From Dendrocalamus latiflorus (lineage: Eukaryota; Streptophyta; Magnoliopsida; Poales; Poaceae), in contig CM029634.1 of the NCBI GenBank assembly GCA_017311315.1, positions 25,337,339 through 25,401,338 of the forward strand: a stretch of DNA of 64,000 nucleotides, given 5' to 3'. The translations under genes and the position numbers were made by a program. The notes beneath the pieces are model-generated. The model made no database searches. It saw only the letters and a list, made by a program, of their open reading frames with translations, and had not been told where the DNA came from. Positions 20,721 through 32,510 of the stretch are shown one piece after another. Every line of letters starts with the position of its first letter. Positions within the stretch are counted from its first letter, which is position 1.

Positions 20721-21399
20721 GACCCCAAGCGCAAAAGAGAGGCAAACAAATCTGTCTCTAGTGCAGAAGGCAATCTGTAGGTCTAAAGCTCTACGTACTT
20801 AAGCCGGAGTTCAGACAGTGCAAATGGTTTGCCTCTTTCTACTGAAGACGGACAATAGGTCTGATAGAAAACTTACCAAAACCACAAAATGACACAATTT
20901 TCATAGCAAAGTTTCAAATGACCTAAAACACACCTTCTCTAAGACCTCAGGAACCTATTTCAACAGATAAGATCTACGAAATCATTACCAAAGTTTCAAC
21001 ATTTTTGATTCAAAGTAAAGTTGCGCCAAAATCAGCCAAAAACCAAATATGAGCCTAGAGCTTGCTTGAGGATTAAAGATGGTCAAGGTGACATACATGT
21101 CATAGCAAGACTGATAATAGTAAGAACCCAAGCAAAACCCTATAAAACCAATCTTCCCAAGAACAACCTCAAACACAAGGTAAAAATTGAGCAAACTTCA
21201 TGCTTCTGCTATGAGGATGCCTTGATGGATGGCTACATCACAGACGATTCATAGGGAATCGTCTGTGTTGCAACTATCACAGACAGTTTATACTAACAAC
21301 CGTCCTTGGTAGCCAGCAAGATCAAGAAGAGGGAAGAAAAGCAAAAACCAAACAAATTAAGAAGGAACACGTTGGACCCGAATTTGACAATCCAGAATC
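20721..21399. other. Unassigned AT-rich sequence with a CACTA-repeat relic
   Basis: No gene is seen. At 21237-21312 two degraded palindromes (ACAGACGATTC...GAATCGTCTGT and ACAGACAGTTT...AACCGTCC) resemble the subterminal repeats of the CACTA element, so an old CACTA remnant may be present. The rest may be LTR tail or old repeat. Confidence 0.4.
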
Positions 21400-22572
21400 C
21401 TCTGTGATTCCGTCGCATTATCCCCTGGATCATTAGATAGTGCTCACAGATACAGTACTAAACATCAAAAGTACACATTATGGGGAAGCGTAAATATAAT
21501 AGTAGACTTACACATGGCCCGATCAGGCCAAAATCAATAAAATACAGCAGTGAAAATGAAACACATAGTTGGGACCCTTAGGATGTGCCAATAGGTAGCT
21601 AACTGAAGTTCGCGATCTTGTTCTTGGCCTTTTCATCTTCTTTACCAGTTGCATCCCAAAACCTAGTGATATGACTCTCCTGATTCTAGATTAATTAAGT
21701 GAGCAAGGGTGAGCACAAATCACCGTGCTCTCGAGCCAATGCGTAGGATGCAAATAGATAACATGCATAGCTTATCAAGGGATGGCTCAGGTTATTTTAT
21801 TTGTCATAAATTACTTTTAAAATATGATATATAGAAATTTTCTAAGACCTAGCAGTTTGAACTAAAACATAATATTTAGGTAAAAGAATGCAGTAATAGT
21901 AGTAGTATAGATTCTATCCACCGTTACATGGCTCCTCCACTATATGTTAATCTTTCAGCGTTATAACCGCCTACCTTATCACTGGGCGACACCCAGGGTA
22001 ATACAAATCAAGACTTCCTACAACCCGCCATTTTCCAATTCCACCCACAAAGTTTTTGAAATAGAACTATATCTAGTTAAGTTTTTATGTCCGCCCTTGA
22101 CCGTGGGCACGGCTATTCGAATAGTTTTCACTCTGCAGAGTTTATACACTTTACCTACAAGAGATGATCTGCTCATTGCTCCGCATAATTCCTTAGTCAT
22201 ACGGTTGAGTAGACCATCACAGTAACCTTTTAAAATACCTCGCACCTTCTGTCATCTCACCCATATAGGCTTCTCCCACTTGCGGTGGGTCTCATAAATT
22301 GTGTGGGATGTTATACCCCCAGTGACTAGCGCAGTTGGACTACCCACCCTGACTAGCTCACCGCGGCAAACTTCACCCTCAACGAGTGTCCTATTCATGC
22401 CGTCATGAAGTCAGCCACTTGAACTACCCCTCTCCCCCACCTATGAGATGACTTTCAGAGTCCGGTAAATCTACTAAGCCAAATTGTACTTTACAGTCTT
22501 GTTGTTGTTCTTGTTTTACATAAGTGGTCATGACAAGATTCAGTCCTTAGGGTTATCTGGATGGTTCTAACA
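21400..22572 (-). repeat. Old LTR fragment, minus orientation
   Basis: The reverse complement begins TGTTAGAACCATCC at 22572. The block 22091-22172 (GCCCTTGACCGTGGGCACGG onward) is nearly the same as 9331-9412 inside the 3.3-kb solo LTR, and CCCATATAG occurs in both at a later position. It is therefore a relative of that LTR type. The left end and TSD were not found. No coding sequence is visible. Confidence 0.55.
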
Positions 22573-23137
22573 CTAACCACACTCTTCCCACTCCTCTCGT
22601 TCCCATCACATGCGTTCATCTCTTCCTTATTTTTTCCATCGCTTATCCGCTCCTTCTGAAAACTAGTTTTTCAGTTACTACTATTTATTTTTTAGGCAAA
22701 ACTACATCTAAAAACCATTAGCAAAATCCAATAAGAACCTCTATATGCCTCATCCATCAATTCCTAATTCCTGAGGATGTCGAAATGGTGTGTGCCTTAC
22801 TGTCGATTGAAGCGGATAAATCCAAAAACATATATTATATTGGAAAGTGCCACACATGATGTTTTTTTAAATGTTTAGGAAGTTGAGTGTTTATTTTGTC
22901 TGTGAGTTCATAAATTTGGAACCCTTACATCTTCATTCAATACATCTCCTCTTCCATCTCCCACCACCCAAACTCTAGCCGCCACTCGATCCCAACCCAC
23001 CGCCCCCACTGTCACACCATCACCCCCTCTACCCTATGAAGCTACCGGCATCGGTAGCATCTCTCTTTCTCTGATTTCTCTCTAGCCTTGCTAGTGTCTC
23101 TGGTGATGAGTGGCGGCGCCTCCGGTGCATCTCCTTA
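22573..23137. other. Intergenic sequence, nothing recognised
   Basis: This is AT-rich at first, then pyrimidine-rich (22920-23040). I see no gene, LTR end or inverted repeat that can be supported. Confidence 0.5.
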
Positions 23138-23380
23138 GAGCAAGGCTAATAATACAGCCAGCAAACGGGCTGTAAGGTTTCTTGCAGTCTTTTCCTAGCC
23201 CACCCATATAGTAGTTAGCTCTTCATCATTAATACATGGCCCACCTGTCTCTCTCACAAAGTTTCTTGGTTCTTGTGTCCAAGCCGGCTGTAAGCTTGCA
23301 GCCCGCTTATCCTCTCTCTCCTCCCTTCTCTCCTACACGTTAGCATTTAGCCAGCTTATAGCCGATTATTATACTTGCTC
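23138..23380. mobile_element. Tourist-like MITE, 243 bp, TSD TTA
   Basis: The ends GAGCAAGGCTAATAATACAG and the reverse complement of the right end, GAGCAAGTATAATAATCGGC, are matching inverted repeats. TTA flanks it at 23135-23137 and 23381-23383, the duplication typical of PIF/Harbinger (Tourist) MITEs. It has no coding capacity. Confidence 0.8.
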
Positions 23381-23383
23381 TTA

Positions 23384-24005
23384 TTATAGCTAAAAGCAGG
23401 GGTGCATTCAGCGAAAGGGGCTATCAGTAGGGGGCTTTCAGCGTCAGATGCAATCAGTGGCCGACTAGTTGACCTCACCGAAATCCATCACTAGAGAGCT
23501 ACCAACATCACTAGAGACGAAGCCAGAGCATGAATCGCGAGGAAGTCCGATGGGTCAAGTTTTAAGTACTTTAAATGTGAGGAAAATACGAGAACTCATT
23601 GTCAAATTCCTTTTTTTTTCAGTAGTGGGGTGACGACGAAGAATTAAGGGGAACAAAGCTGGACACAACTTGCAGTATGTATGTGACCTCCACGGAGTTG
23701 ACAGCTGCGTCTCTATCTAGTTTGAATTTGGACTACCAGCAGCCAGCTCGATTATTACGTAACGTACATATATAATTCAGTTTAGTTATTAATTCCCCCC
23801 TGGTGATCTAGAGAACGAAGGGTTCGTTTGGTTCATCGTTATTGCGCATTTTGCGTTGCATGTGCATGGGCACCATGTTGATATGTGATATACACCAAGT
23901 GCCAGCTTACGTTCCATGTGCATGTTTATTAGCTAAACTACACACATACATGCATGTATGTATGTACATATATACACACATATACATATAGGACGAGTGT
24001 TTCAT
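23384..24005. other. Intergenic sequence with a short ATGT/TATACA microsatellite
   Basis: No gene is seen. A low-complexity CATA/TATG run spans about 23940-23992. Confidence 0.5.
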
Positions 24006-24347
24006 GCACCATGGTGCCTAGGCACCAATATCAATACCCGTTGATTTGCTTCGAGATTCGCAACGTTTGATGTGGGTATCTTCATATACCCATAAAAAAG
24101 TATATTTGAGATGTCAAACTCCGAAAAAATTTAAATTCAACTTCAGTTTAATTAGTTTGAACTATTTTTATGGTATATACTCACTGTAGTTGCATTGAAC
24201 TCAAAAGTAGTTCAAACTAATTTGAACTGAGTTCAAAACTTACTTACCATAAATATATCAAGGGTATAAAACATTTTCATACCCAAACTCAAAAAAATTA
24301 TCAATCATACACGTGTATCGGATGTTGGTGCCTAGGCACCATGGTGC
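24006..24347. mobile_element. MITE with long palindromic terminal repeats, about 340 bp
   Basis: GCACCATGGTGCCTAGGCAC at 24006 reappears in reverse complement ending at 24347 (TIR about 23 bases). Each TIR is itself built of two short palindromes (CACCATGGTG and TGCCTAGGCA). The interior is AT-rich with TTTGAAC-type inverted words. No target duplication could be assigned, so the superfamily is open. Confidence 0.65.
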
Positions 24348-24361
24348 CTTATGTAATTTTC

Positions 24362-24385
24362 CTATACATACATACATACATATAT

Positions 24386-24418
<33 letters not shown>

Positions 24419-24480
24419 TATATGTATATACACATATACATACATCTACATACACACATATATATACACACATCTACATA
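24362..24480. repeat. CATA/TATA microsatellite
   Basis: It consists of runs of CATACATA, TATATATA and CACATATA. Open frames across it reflect repeat composition only. Confidence 0.9.
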
Positions 24481-24600
24481 CGAATACGGGAAAAAAGAAC
24501 CAGCAAAAACTCAAAAAAATCAAAAGTTCAGAAAAAGACGAAATTTATGAATAGTAAAAAATAAGCTAGAAGTTGAAGCTGAAATGACTGGGGCCTAGTG
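24481..24600 (-). repeat. Fragment related to the MITE at 26888-27176
   Basis: Read on the minus strand, this segment is closely similar to about 26910-27020 (shared AAAAAGACGAAATTTATGAA and AAATAAGCT words). It is an isolated piece lacking the terminal repeats. Confidence 0.6.
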
Positions 24601-24683
24601 ACGTGGTGAAATCTGAGGTAGGGCCTTCAACAGTGCAACTTCAGGCCCCGTCCCATAGAATTTTATTCCCGTACCCTAGTTGC

Positions 24684-25128
24684 TAGGGGTGAAAACGGGT
24701 CGGGTTAATCCCGACCGATCCGGCATCGAATCCGATTGGTACCGAATCCGACTAGTACCGAATCCGGAGAAAAAATATGGGTTAGGATATGGTAACAGCA
24801 ATATCCGTCCGAATCCGATACGTCTTCAAGTATGATTTCAGGTTAGTGCTACTATTTGACGTTTCATTTTCTTTTATAATGGTAAAATAAAATCTTCCAC
24901 ATAAGCTATTAAATAGTAACATCAAGTCAGTGCGTCCTACTCTATTTATTGCACTGTATGCATTCCTTACAAACAAGTATGGGTGCAAACGAATTGGGTT
25001 AATCCCGACCGATCCGACACCGAATCCGATTGGTACCGAATCGGATTGATACCGAATCCGGAGAAAAAATATGGGTTAGGATATGGTAACAGCAATATCC
25101 GTCTGAATCCGATCCGTTTTCACCCCTA
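24684..25128. mobile_element. hAT-type MITE, 445 bp, 8-bp TSD
   Basis: The ends TAGGGGTGAAAACGG and CCGTTTTCACCCCTA are inverted repeats, flanked by CTAGTTGC at 24676-24683 and 25129-25136. The interior contains a direct repeat of the GGGTTAATCCCGACCGATCC to GGTAACAGCAATATCCGTC block (about 24704-24810 and 24994-25106). No coding sequence is present. It lies against the splice-acceptor edge of the peroxidase relic. Confidence 0.92.
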
Positions 25129-25138
25129 CTAGTTGCAG

Positions 25139-25987
25139 CTCGGCGGGCCAAGCTGGAACGTGCTGCTCGGCCGGCGCGACTCGACGACGGCGAGCCTGAC
25201 CAAAGCAAACAGTGACCTCCCGGCACCGACCAGCAGCCTAGGCACTCTCATCAGGGCGTTCCGCAAGAAGGGCCTTAGCGCGCGCGACCTGACGGCGCTC
25301 TCCAGCGCGCACACCATCGGCGTCGCGTAGTGCCAGAACTTCCGGGGCCACATCTACAACGACGCCAACGTCGATCCGGTGTTTGCCGCGCAGCTCAAGG
25401 CCAACTGCTCGTCCTCGCCGAGCCCCACCGACAGCAACCTTGCGCCGTTTGACGTGCAGACGCGGCTCGACTTCGACAACGCCTACTACGATAACCTCCT
25501 CGCCAGGCGCGGACTGCTGCACTCTGACCAGGAGCTCTTCAACAGCGGCTCGCAGGACGCGCTGGTGCAGCAGTACAGCCAGGGGCGGAGCTCTCAGTAT
25601 GGCAAGGTATGGCGCTCGCCATACCTTGAATTCCCAGCGATTTTTACCCCCAAATCACTCTGTACCATGGACACATCAAGAAAGATGAAATTTCATTGTA
25701 ATAAACTCTTAGCCAGTGGCGAGAGGAAGAAGAACAGTAGCGAATGTTACCTGGACGTTCTCTTGAGCTGTCGGCTGCTTTTGGGCTGCTACTTTATTTA
25801 ATTGTGTGGACGTATTTCGCCATACCTTATTTTTTTTTCGTCCTCCGCCACTGAGTACAGCTCGAACAGCACGCTCTTCTTCGCCGACTTCGTCGCGCCG
25901 ATGGTTAACATGGGCAGATGGCGAGTCCGGCGAGCGATGATTCTCGGCCGGCCAACCATCTGCCCGGGCTCCATGGGATGCAACTGA
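25139..25987 (+). pseudogene. Class III peroxidase relic, C-terminal half
   Basis: The translated sequence has the secretory plant peroxidase order: GGPSWNVLLGRRDS, the proximal heme-His region (SSAHTIG, normally GAHTIG), then FDNAYYDNLL, HSDQELF and, after an insert, FADFVAPMVNMG. Such enzymes use hydrogen peroxide to oxidise phenolics in the cell wall or vacuole. TTGCAG just before the start looks like an intron acceptor, so this is the last exon; the distal-His exons are missing. TAG at 25328-25330 replaces a residue beside the heme-His region, and the end diverges after MVNMG, so the final conserved Cys region is lost. A 274-bp MITE splits it at 25580-25853 but with its TSD adds a multiple of three. 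High GC fits a grass gene. Confidence 0.88.
25580..25853. mobile_element. hAT-type MITE inside the peroxidase exon, 274 bp
   Basis: The ends CAGGGGCGGAG and CTCCGCCACTG are imperfect inverted repeats, with AGTACAGC duplicated at 25572-25579 and 25854-25861 (8 bp, the hAT size). The peroxidase frame is restored when the MITE and one copy are removed. Inside, TATGGCAAGGTATGGC and GCCATACCTT form further inverted words. Confidence 0.92.
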
Positions 25988-26887
25988 TCATGCTCGTTCT
26001 TTAACGGTCTATTTGGAATTTTTACAGAAAATTGATAGAAAACGGTTCAATTTTCACGTGAATCGGGAAAAAGTCCCGCATTCTGAACGCTGTATCATCA
26101 ATCTGTTTTCGTCGTAATCTAGACTCTAGAGTGTATGTGTGTGGACCAATCACAACTGTAAGTCGTCTAAAGCAATACCCCGACGTTCGTTTCCACTTGC
26201 ACATACCAATGCAAAAGGCCAGACAGGAGAATATGGCCCGACGAAAGACGGTGTGGAAAAATCACCGTAATGCAGCCCATCTTAAGGCGACGCTGTCGGG
26301 CACCTGGGCTTCCAGCCGTCCGCCAACAGCGATAGCCCATGCATTTGCCCAACAGGCAAGCGTGAAAGAGCATTTTACGGTTTCATTCTCGGCCATCCAG
26401 ATTAGGGCCTGTTTGGCAACTGCTGTGACGTATGGATTTTGGTTGAAATTTTTGAATTTTAGTTGTTTACGGTGCAGATTATAGAGAGACAGATACTCAC
26501 TTGCGATTTTAACTGGTACAGATGTTAGACTTTTAACGTGTAAATCGTTTAATTTGTAGACCCCGTCTTAAGAAAATACTCCGTTTGAAAGATAGGTACT
26601 ATAGCAAAAGCTAAAAACCGTCAGCTTCAGAGGAAAAGAACCGCCCTTATTCTCCTCGGCCTCAACGACTTTGCATGAATTAGAACACCACGATAACTTG
26701 CCACATGGAACTGGCACATCCTCGTACAGCGTCTCACATTTTTTTTGTTGCACTAGCCACCATCTGATGACGAGCTCCATAACGAGCTCCTTCACCTGCT
26801 GCAGGTGGCTAGCTCTGTCCGATCTCTCTTGCACCCTGTCCACTCTTCCACCAGCGGCTAACTCTGCCACTGCTATTGCAGTGGTAG
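25988..26887. other. Intergenic sequence, no gene
   Basis: Open frames here lack codon character and family resemblance. TAGGGCCTGTTTGGCAACTG at 26404 resembles the start of common grass hAT-like MITEs, but no matching right end was found. Confidence 0.45.
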
Positions 26888-27176
26888 TGGTTGTGATCAA
26901 AATGGCTTGACCTTTTGGCTTCAGCTTATTTTTGCACTATTCATAAATTTCGTCTTTTTTTGAACTTTTGACTTTTTTTTGAGTTTTTTACCGGTTCTTT
27001 TTTTCCTCGTATTTGTTTGTATTATACGTAATGGGCTAACATATTTTTTCTATTTTTAAATTTTTTTAAATTTAATTATGGTAAATAAGCCTCTGTCAGC
27101 TACAGTGCTTTTTTCAGTCAGCTACAGTGTTTTCAGCCATAAGCTACGAGCTTTTCAGCCATTTTGATCACAACCA
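26888..27176. mobile_element. MITE, about 290 bp, 20-base perfect terminal repeats
   Basis: TGGTTGTGATCAAAATGGCT at 26888-26907 and its exact reverse complement at 27157-27176 bound an AT-rich interior. The flanking duplication is not clear (TAG against AAG), so the superfamily is unassigned. A partial relative lies at 24481-24600. Confidence 0.75.
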
Positions 27177-27639
27177 AAGTATCTTCGTCTAGAAGAGCAG
27201 CTGCAGCTGCCACCCAAGCTAGCCCAATAGGATCAACAACTTAATTCACGTCGTATTCACGAAATAAAAAAAATATTTCGACCGGGCACGCAGTTGGAAT
27301 TAGCCTTGTCATTTCCAGCCAAAGCGCTGGGTAGCCTAGGCTCTAGGTCATTCAGCCGCACGTCACTTGGACAGTAGTACCGCTTAATGACAAATTGACT
27401 TGACCGTAACAGGCTTTCTGCAGGGAAAAGCCAGCTTCCGAGATGTCACATATCGTATTATGTCACTTTGATGTTGTGCACCTTGGAGAAAAGGAGAACC
27501 TGCAGGAGATAATTCCGCCAATCCAAACAGCCAATCAACATCAAAGTCGAGTAGTATTTCTCTTTGCTAATATTCTATTCCAGAACCCTAGAACACCGTA
27601 AATTAGGTTTAATTCACGCGAGTAGACGTGCAGTGAAAA
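27177..27639. other. Intergenic sequence before the Mutator-like element
   Basis: No gene or repeat was recognised. The last nine bases (CAGTGAAAA, 27631-27639) are the left target duplication of the Mutator-like element. Confidence 0.5.
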
Positions 27640-27880
27640 CCGGTACTTAGTCAGAATAATCTTTTTTTATTACGAATAATAGTAATATATCTGTTTTTTA
27701 TTTACACTAATAGCCCTCTGTCGTTCCACCGTTGAGCTACTTAGACTAGTCGTCTAACCATTGGACGCACCAGTTGAGTGACATAGCCCCTAGTTGTCCG
27801 ACCATTGGGCGACTATCCCGTAGTCGTCCAACCGTTTGGCAACTAGGGGTCTTTATCCCGCGCGCGTCCAACCGAGCGCC
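27640..27880 (+). repeat. MULE left terminal inverted repeat and subterminal repeats
   Basis: The first about 120 bases match the right end in reverse complement. They are followed by repeated words of the type GTCGTCCAACCGTTGG (27750-27870), also found in the right end at 58030-58160 in the opposite sense. Confidence 0.8.
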
Positions 27881-27895
27881 ATTTCACCATAGCCG

Positions 27896-28012
27896 AATGG
27901 AGAGAGGAGAGGAGAGGAGAGGAGAGGGAGAGAGAGAAAGAGAGGAGAAGAGAGGAGCGGAGAGGGAGAAGAGAGGGAGAGAAAGAGAGGAGAGAGGGGA
28001 AGTGAGAAGGAG
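27896..28012 (+). repeat. GA-rich low-complexity run
   Basis: A run of GAGAG and GGAGA words. Open frames on both strands (Arg/Glu- or Ser/Leu-rich) are artefacts. Confidence 0.9.
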
Positions 28013-28178
28013 AGATCCACGTATCGTTGACGATAAGTCCTCTGCACTTGTTTATAGATTTATTTTTGAAACTATGGTATGGTATGTTAGCAACTAAAAT
28101 TATTAAATGTATAGTTCTATCGGGTCTTCCTTGTAGATTTACTTTTGAAACTACGGTGGGTTAGCAACTAAAATTATT

Positions 28179-28952
28179 GAGAAAAATGATTTTATGCCAC
28201 TGAATAACGTCCGCCTCTACAAAACACCACGGAATAACACCCTCTCTATTATGTCATCGAATTGTACTAAAATTCAATCATATGCCACTGTCGTTAATGC
28301 ACCATTAGTGGAGGCCATTATCTTCTCAAAAAAGACCAAAATACCCCTACCAAAAGACTAAAAAGAAAATTTATTTAAGATAGCAAGCAACCTCCAAAAA
28401 TTATCGAAATTCACATGGATGTTTTTCAATATGTCAGTGAGCTATAAAAATATTTCAAGGCACTATTCAAAGAAAATTTTCAGATTTTTAATTTAAATAC
28501 TAATAAAGGCTACTATTTACAAACAGATACTAAATGACGTCTAAAAATACTGAAATAATTCTCACATGCTTCTAAGATATCACATAGCTTCCTAAAATTA
28601 TTATTTTGCATTTTTCTACAGTTAATTTGTCCTGGTTTATAAAATAGCTCAAATTGGCTGATTTTAGAGTTGAATTTGAAAAAAAACAAATGGAAGGGTT
28701 AATTCATGAAATTTTATATTTGAGTTGTACACTACCCCAATAATCCACCAAAAAATTTATTATTTTTGGCTAAGCAAAATTTTTCTATTTTTTATTTTTA
28801 TCATAGGGGTAAATTTTGAACAGAAGGCAAAAGTATGTTTTTTTTCGGGGGCAAACAAACTCCAAATATGGCAATGGCATATAATAGAGAGAGTTTTTTA
28901 GTGGTATTTTGTAGAAGATAACGCTATTCACTATTATGGAATTAATTTTCTC
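28179..28952. mobile_element. Mutator-like MITE, 774 bp, 9-bp TSD
   Basis: AAAATTATT flanks it at 28170-28178 and 28953-28961. The ends are degenerate inverted repeats of about 80 bases (GAGAAAAATGATTTTATGCC and GAGAAAATTAATTCCATAAT, with a shared CTCTCTATTAT word further in). The target is one copy of a local tandem duplication (28050-28110 and 28130-28178 plus 28962 on); the other copy shows the uninterrupted site. No coding sequence. Confidence 0.85.
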
Positions 28953-31439
28953 AAAATTATTAGATGTGTAGTTGTACCTAGTACGTCACATATTGTTAAT
29001 AGTGTAGTCGTAGTATTAATGTCAATTTAGTTGTTGATAGTTGTACTTTCAAAACCATGCTAACTTCAAATTGATTTGCAAGGATGGCTCACGACCTTGG
29101 TGGTTCGGACTGGCCTTTCACCTCGCCTGCCATCATGTTCCGCATCTTGAGGGCGGGGACGAGGCGACTGAGTTGGGAGTGGTCCATACACAGACACACT
29201 AACGGACTTGAAGACTAGATCTACGCTAGAGAAGCAGGTTTGTCTGTAAACTGTGGCACTTCTTTTTATCATATTTTCATTGTTTACTTGCTTCTTCGTG
29301 TTTTGCAGGCTAAGCCATGCCAACCTTCTACCTCTCACGCGAATGGTGGAGGTCACCGATGAGGACAACATTCTGGTCGAGGATGATGAGGAGGTTCAGG
29401 CTGCCCCAGAGTGGTCATGATGGTTTCTGTTTGACCAGTTGCTGCTAACAGCTCTGGTGGACCGGTGGCAGCCAGAGATGCACACCTTCCACCTCCCATT
29501 CGAGAAGATTCCCCCCAGTCAATAGGAGTTCACGATACTGCACGACCTACCTATCGCAGGAGCCGTTGCCTCCCTACCAGACACGCCTACCGACTAGCAT
29601 GACGACTGCTGGGTAGGTTTGATGGGGTTCTTTCAACCGAGACTGCAGCATCATAGTATGTTTTCCTAGTGCGACAGAGGCATGGCCCGCCCCTATGGTG
29701 GCTTTCACAATTCTAGGTACATGTGCTATCTATTTTTCTGTTTAGCGATGCACTATCCTTGCCATATGACAAGTTTGCTAATTTTTCGTTTGTGCATAGG
29801 TCGAGCGGATAGGCCCATAGGCCGGCTAGTACCAGGTGTCATGGTACCTCAAGGTGTACTTGTTGTGGTTGTTCAGCTGGATATTGTTTACTAGTAGCCA
29901 CGATGACTCCGTCGACGCCCGTCTCGTGGGTTATGTGAAAGATCAAGTTTCATTTAAGTTGGTTTTGGTGATAATAACAAATACTGTTATGAGATTTTAG
30001 TGATAATGATAAATGCATTTGTGAGACTAACCTCGTTTATTTATTATGATATTACTTAGTCTCATTTAGATGAAAAGGTAAAAACCATAAGAGGTATGCA
30101 TTCGAAATCACATTCTCATATATTAGTGCATTCTTTGGATCTAAAATATAGATTGAACTCCATAAATAGTCCAAAATGAATATGTACATATGTATTCATT
30201 ATACATACTTGTATGCACACATTTAGGGGGAGTTCACTCTATGTTTTGAGATTTCATAAATATTGATCCATGTTTCCTTTAATATGCATATTAGGATCTT
30301 TGCTTTGAAATACATCGTTTGAGTATATATAGCTTGTATAGTTTATATATACTCATTTGCAATCGGGTTGTCATTTAACTTTTTTGTTATGTGTTAATGG
30401 TTGGATGATTAATGACAACCGGATAAGTAAGCTTTGCTTAAAAAGCTTATCTTAGAGTATACAAGTGTTGTCTACATGTTGTGTACTTGCAAATACAATC
30501 TTTATCTCATATTTTATTGAGATTGTCATGAATTACTAAAAAGAGAAGATTGTTAATTTAGTCCCTCCATTATGTGTTAATGGTGAAGTTTGGTAATTGA
30601 TGAAAATTGATTTGTGAACTAACATTTTCCCATGAGATTGGATGAATAGGTTAGGTGATATAAATGAGGATGACTTGACATGACTTTATGTGTTGAAGAT
30701 CATCAAGTCTAAATTGAAAATGGCTTCATTTGTTGAAGTCTATTAAGAGAAAGATGCATCATGAGTTGATGCATGTCCAAGAGAAGATGATCATATGTTG
30801 ATCATCAAGTCAAGTGAACACCCATCATGTGCTGATGGAATTCAAGAAGTGGATGCATCATGTGTTGATGCATGTCAAGACGATGACCCGGACTTAAAGT
30901 AATGATGTGCGTCATCAAGGTTCAAGAGGATGCTCAAGGCAAATGTATGAGTATGACTAGCTAGGGCTAAGGATGTATTTCTAGTCTTTTACCGGTCTTG
31001 GTGTTTGGTTGAAAGACCGGATTGCTAGTATATGTTGTCGTACTATTAAGAGGGGTCATGTTCAGTAGCTTGAGTATCATAATGTCTTGATAGCTCAACC
31101 TCACATCTTAAAGCTCATCTTGGCATGAGGTTTGTATTTGTAAATGTGCTTTACAAATAGTTGAAACTCATATGTTGGATCCTTGTAACATGGGACTATG
31201 TATTGCAAATGTGTTTTGCAATTGCTTGAAGTCTATGTTTTCATTCTTTGTGATATGAGACTTATATTTGTAAATATGTTTTGCAAATAGTTGAAGTTCA
31301 TATTTAATCCTTGTGTCATGATTCTAAAAGTGTGCAAATATATTTTGCAATTTGTTGAGAATCACGTTTGGTACTTGTATGCATGATACTAAAGATTGCA
31401 AATGTGTTTTGCAAAATCTAGTGAAGTATCTGCATTTCT

Positions 31440-32170
31440 CAGGACAATCAAAACTACCGCGGTATAACCTGCAGCACTACCGCAGATCGGAACTACCAGC
31501 ATTGTAATCACAAAGCTACCTCATGCGTTGGTGGTCAAAGACCTGTGTGATCGAAGATCAAGTGGTCAAGAACCAGAGCGGTTGAGCCCAAGTGGTCAAA
31601 GACCTGCATGGTCATGGATCAGAGTGGTCGAATCAACTTGGTCAAACCAACGTGGTTGAAACCGACATGATCAAGATATGTGTGATCAAAACCAGTGTGG
31701 TCAGAATCAACGTAGTTGTAAACCAGCGTGGTTGGAATCGACATGCTTGTAGGTCTTCATGGTCGTAAACCAGTGTGGTTGGAATTGACGTGGTCATAGG
31801 CCTTCGTGGTCATAAACCAGTGTGTTGAACCAGTGTGGTCGTAAACCAGTGTGATCGAACCGACGTGGTCAAGACTTGTGTAGTTGTAAATCGATGTGGT
31901 CAAAACAACATGATTAAAACAACATAGTCAAAGATCGATCAGGGGTCAGAGATTTGTGTAATCGAAGATTGATCTGGTCGAAGATCAACATGGTCGACGT
32001 GGTCGAGACCTGAGTGGTCGAAACCAACATGGTCAAACATCAGTGTAGTCGGAGACCTATGTGGTCGATCCGAACAATGTGATCAGAGACCAATGTGGTC
32101 ATGGACCAGGGTAGTCGACAATCGGAGTTTTCGACTGGCTCTGTGTGAGTGGTCCGATCAGCTCTGTGTG
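31440..32170 (+). repeat. Degenerate short tandem repeat (GTGGTCGAAACCA words) in the solo LTR
   Basis: Around 40 degenerate copies of a 15-18 base unit such as AACCAGTGTGGTCGTAAACC run across about 700 bases. Longer-period CATCATGTGTTGATG words occur before it (about 30680-30880). There is no coding frame. Confidence 0.75.
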
Positions 32171-32510
32171 AGTAGTCCGATCAGCGAGCAGAAGTATTAG
32201 CTCTGTGTGTGTAGTGCTACTAGCAAGCGAAAGTACCGGCTTGTGTAGTGGCATATTTTTTTAGAGGGACACTTGTGTGGAGTCTTCTCATCCCTAAGGA
32301 GATCGGTAGTTCCACACGAGTGTAGTGGTACTTTCGATAATCGGTAGTATTGGACTTTGCACATCAGAACTATCGAATTTGTCTGCAATGGCTTGTTTTT
32401 TGACCATTGGCGAGGGGAGTGGAAGTACCAGCCTTAAGTCGGCGATATTTTCGATTTCCCTGTTTTTTCAGGGATTTGGCTCCAACGGCTAGTTTTCTTG
32501 TGTGGGGTAT

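Noticed and set aside
24258..24564. Tyr/Ile/His-rich frames on both strands
   Set aside because: They translate a CATA/TATA microsatellite.
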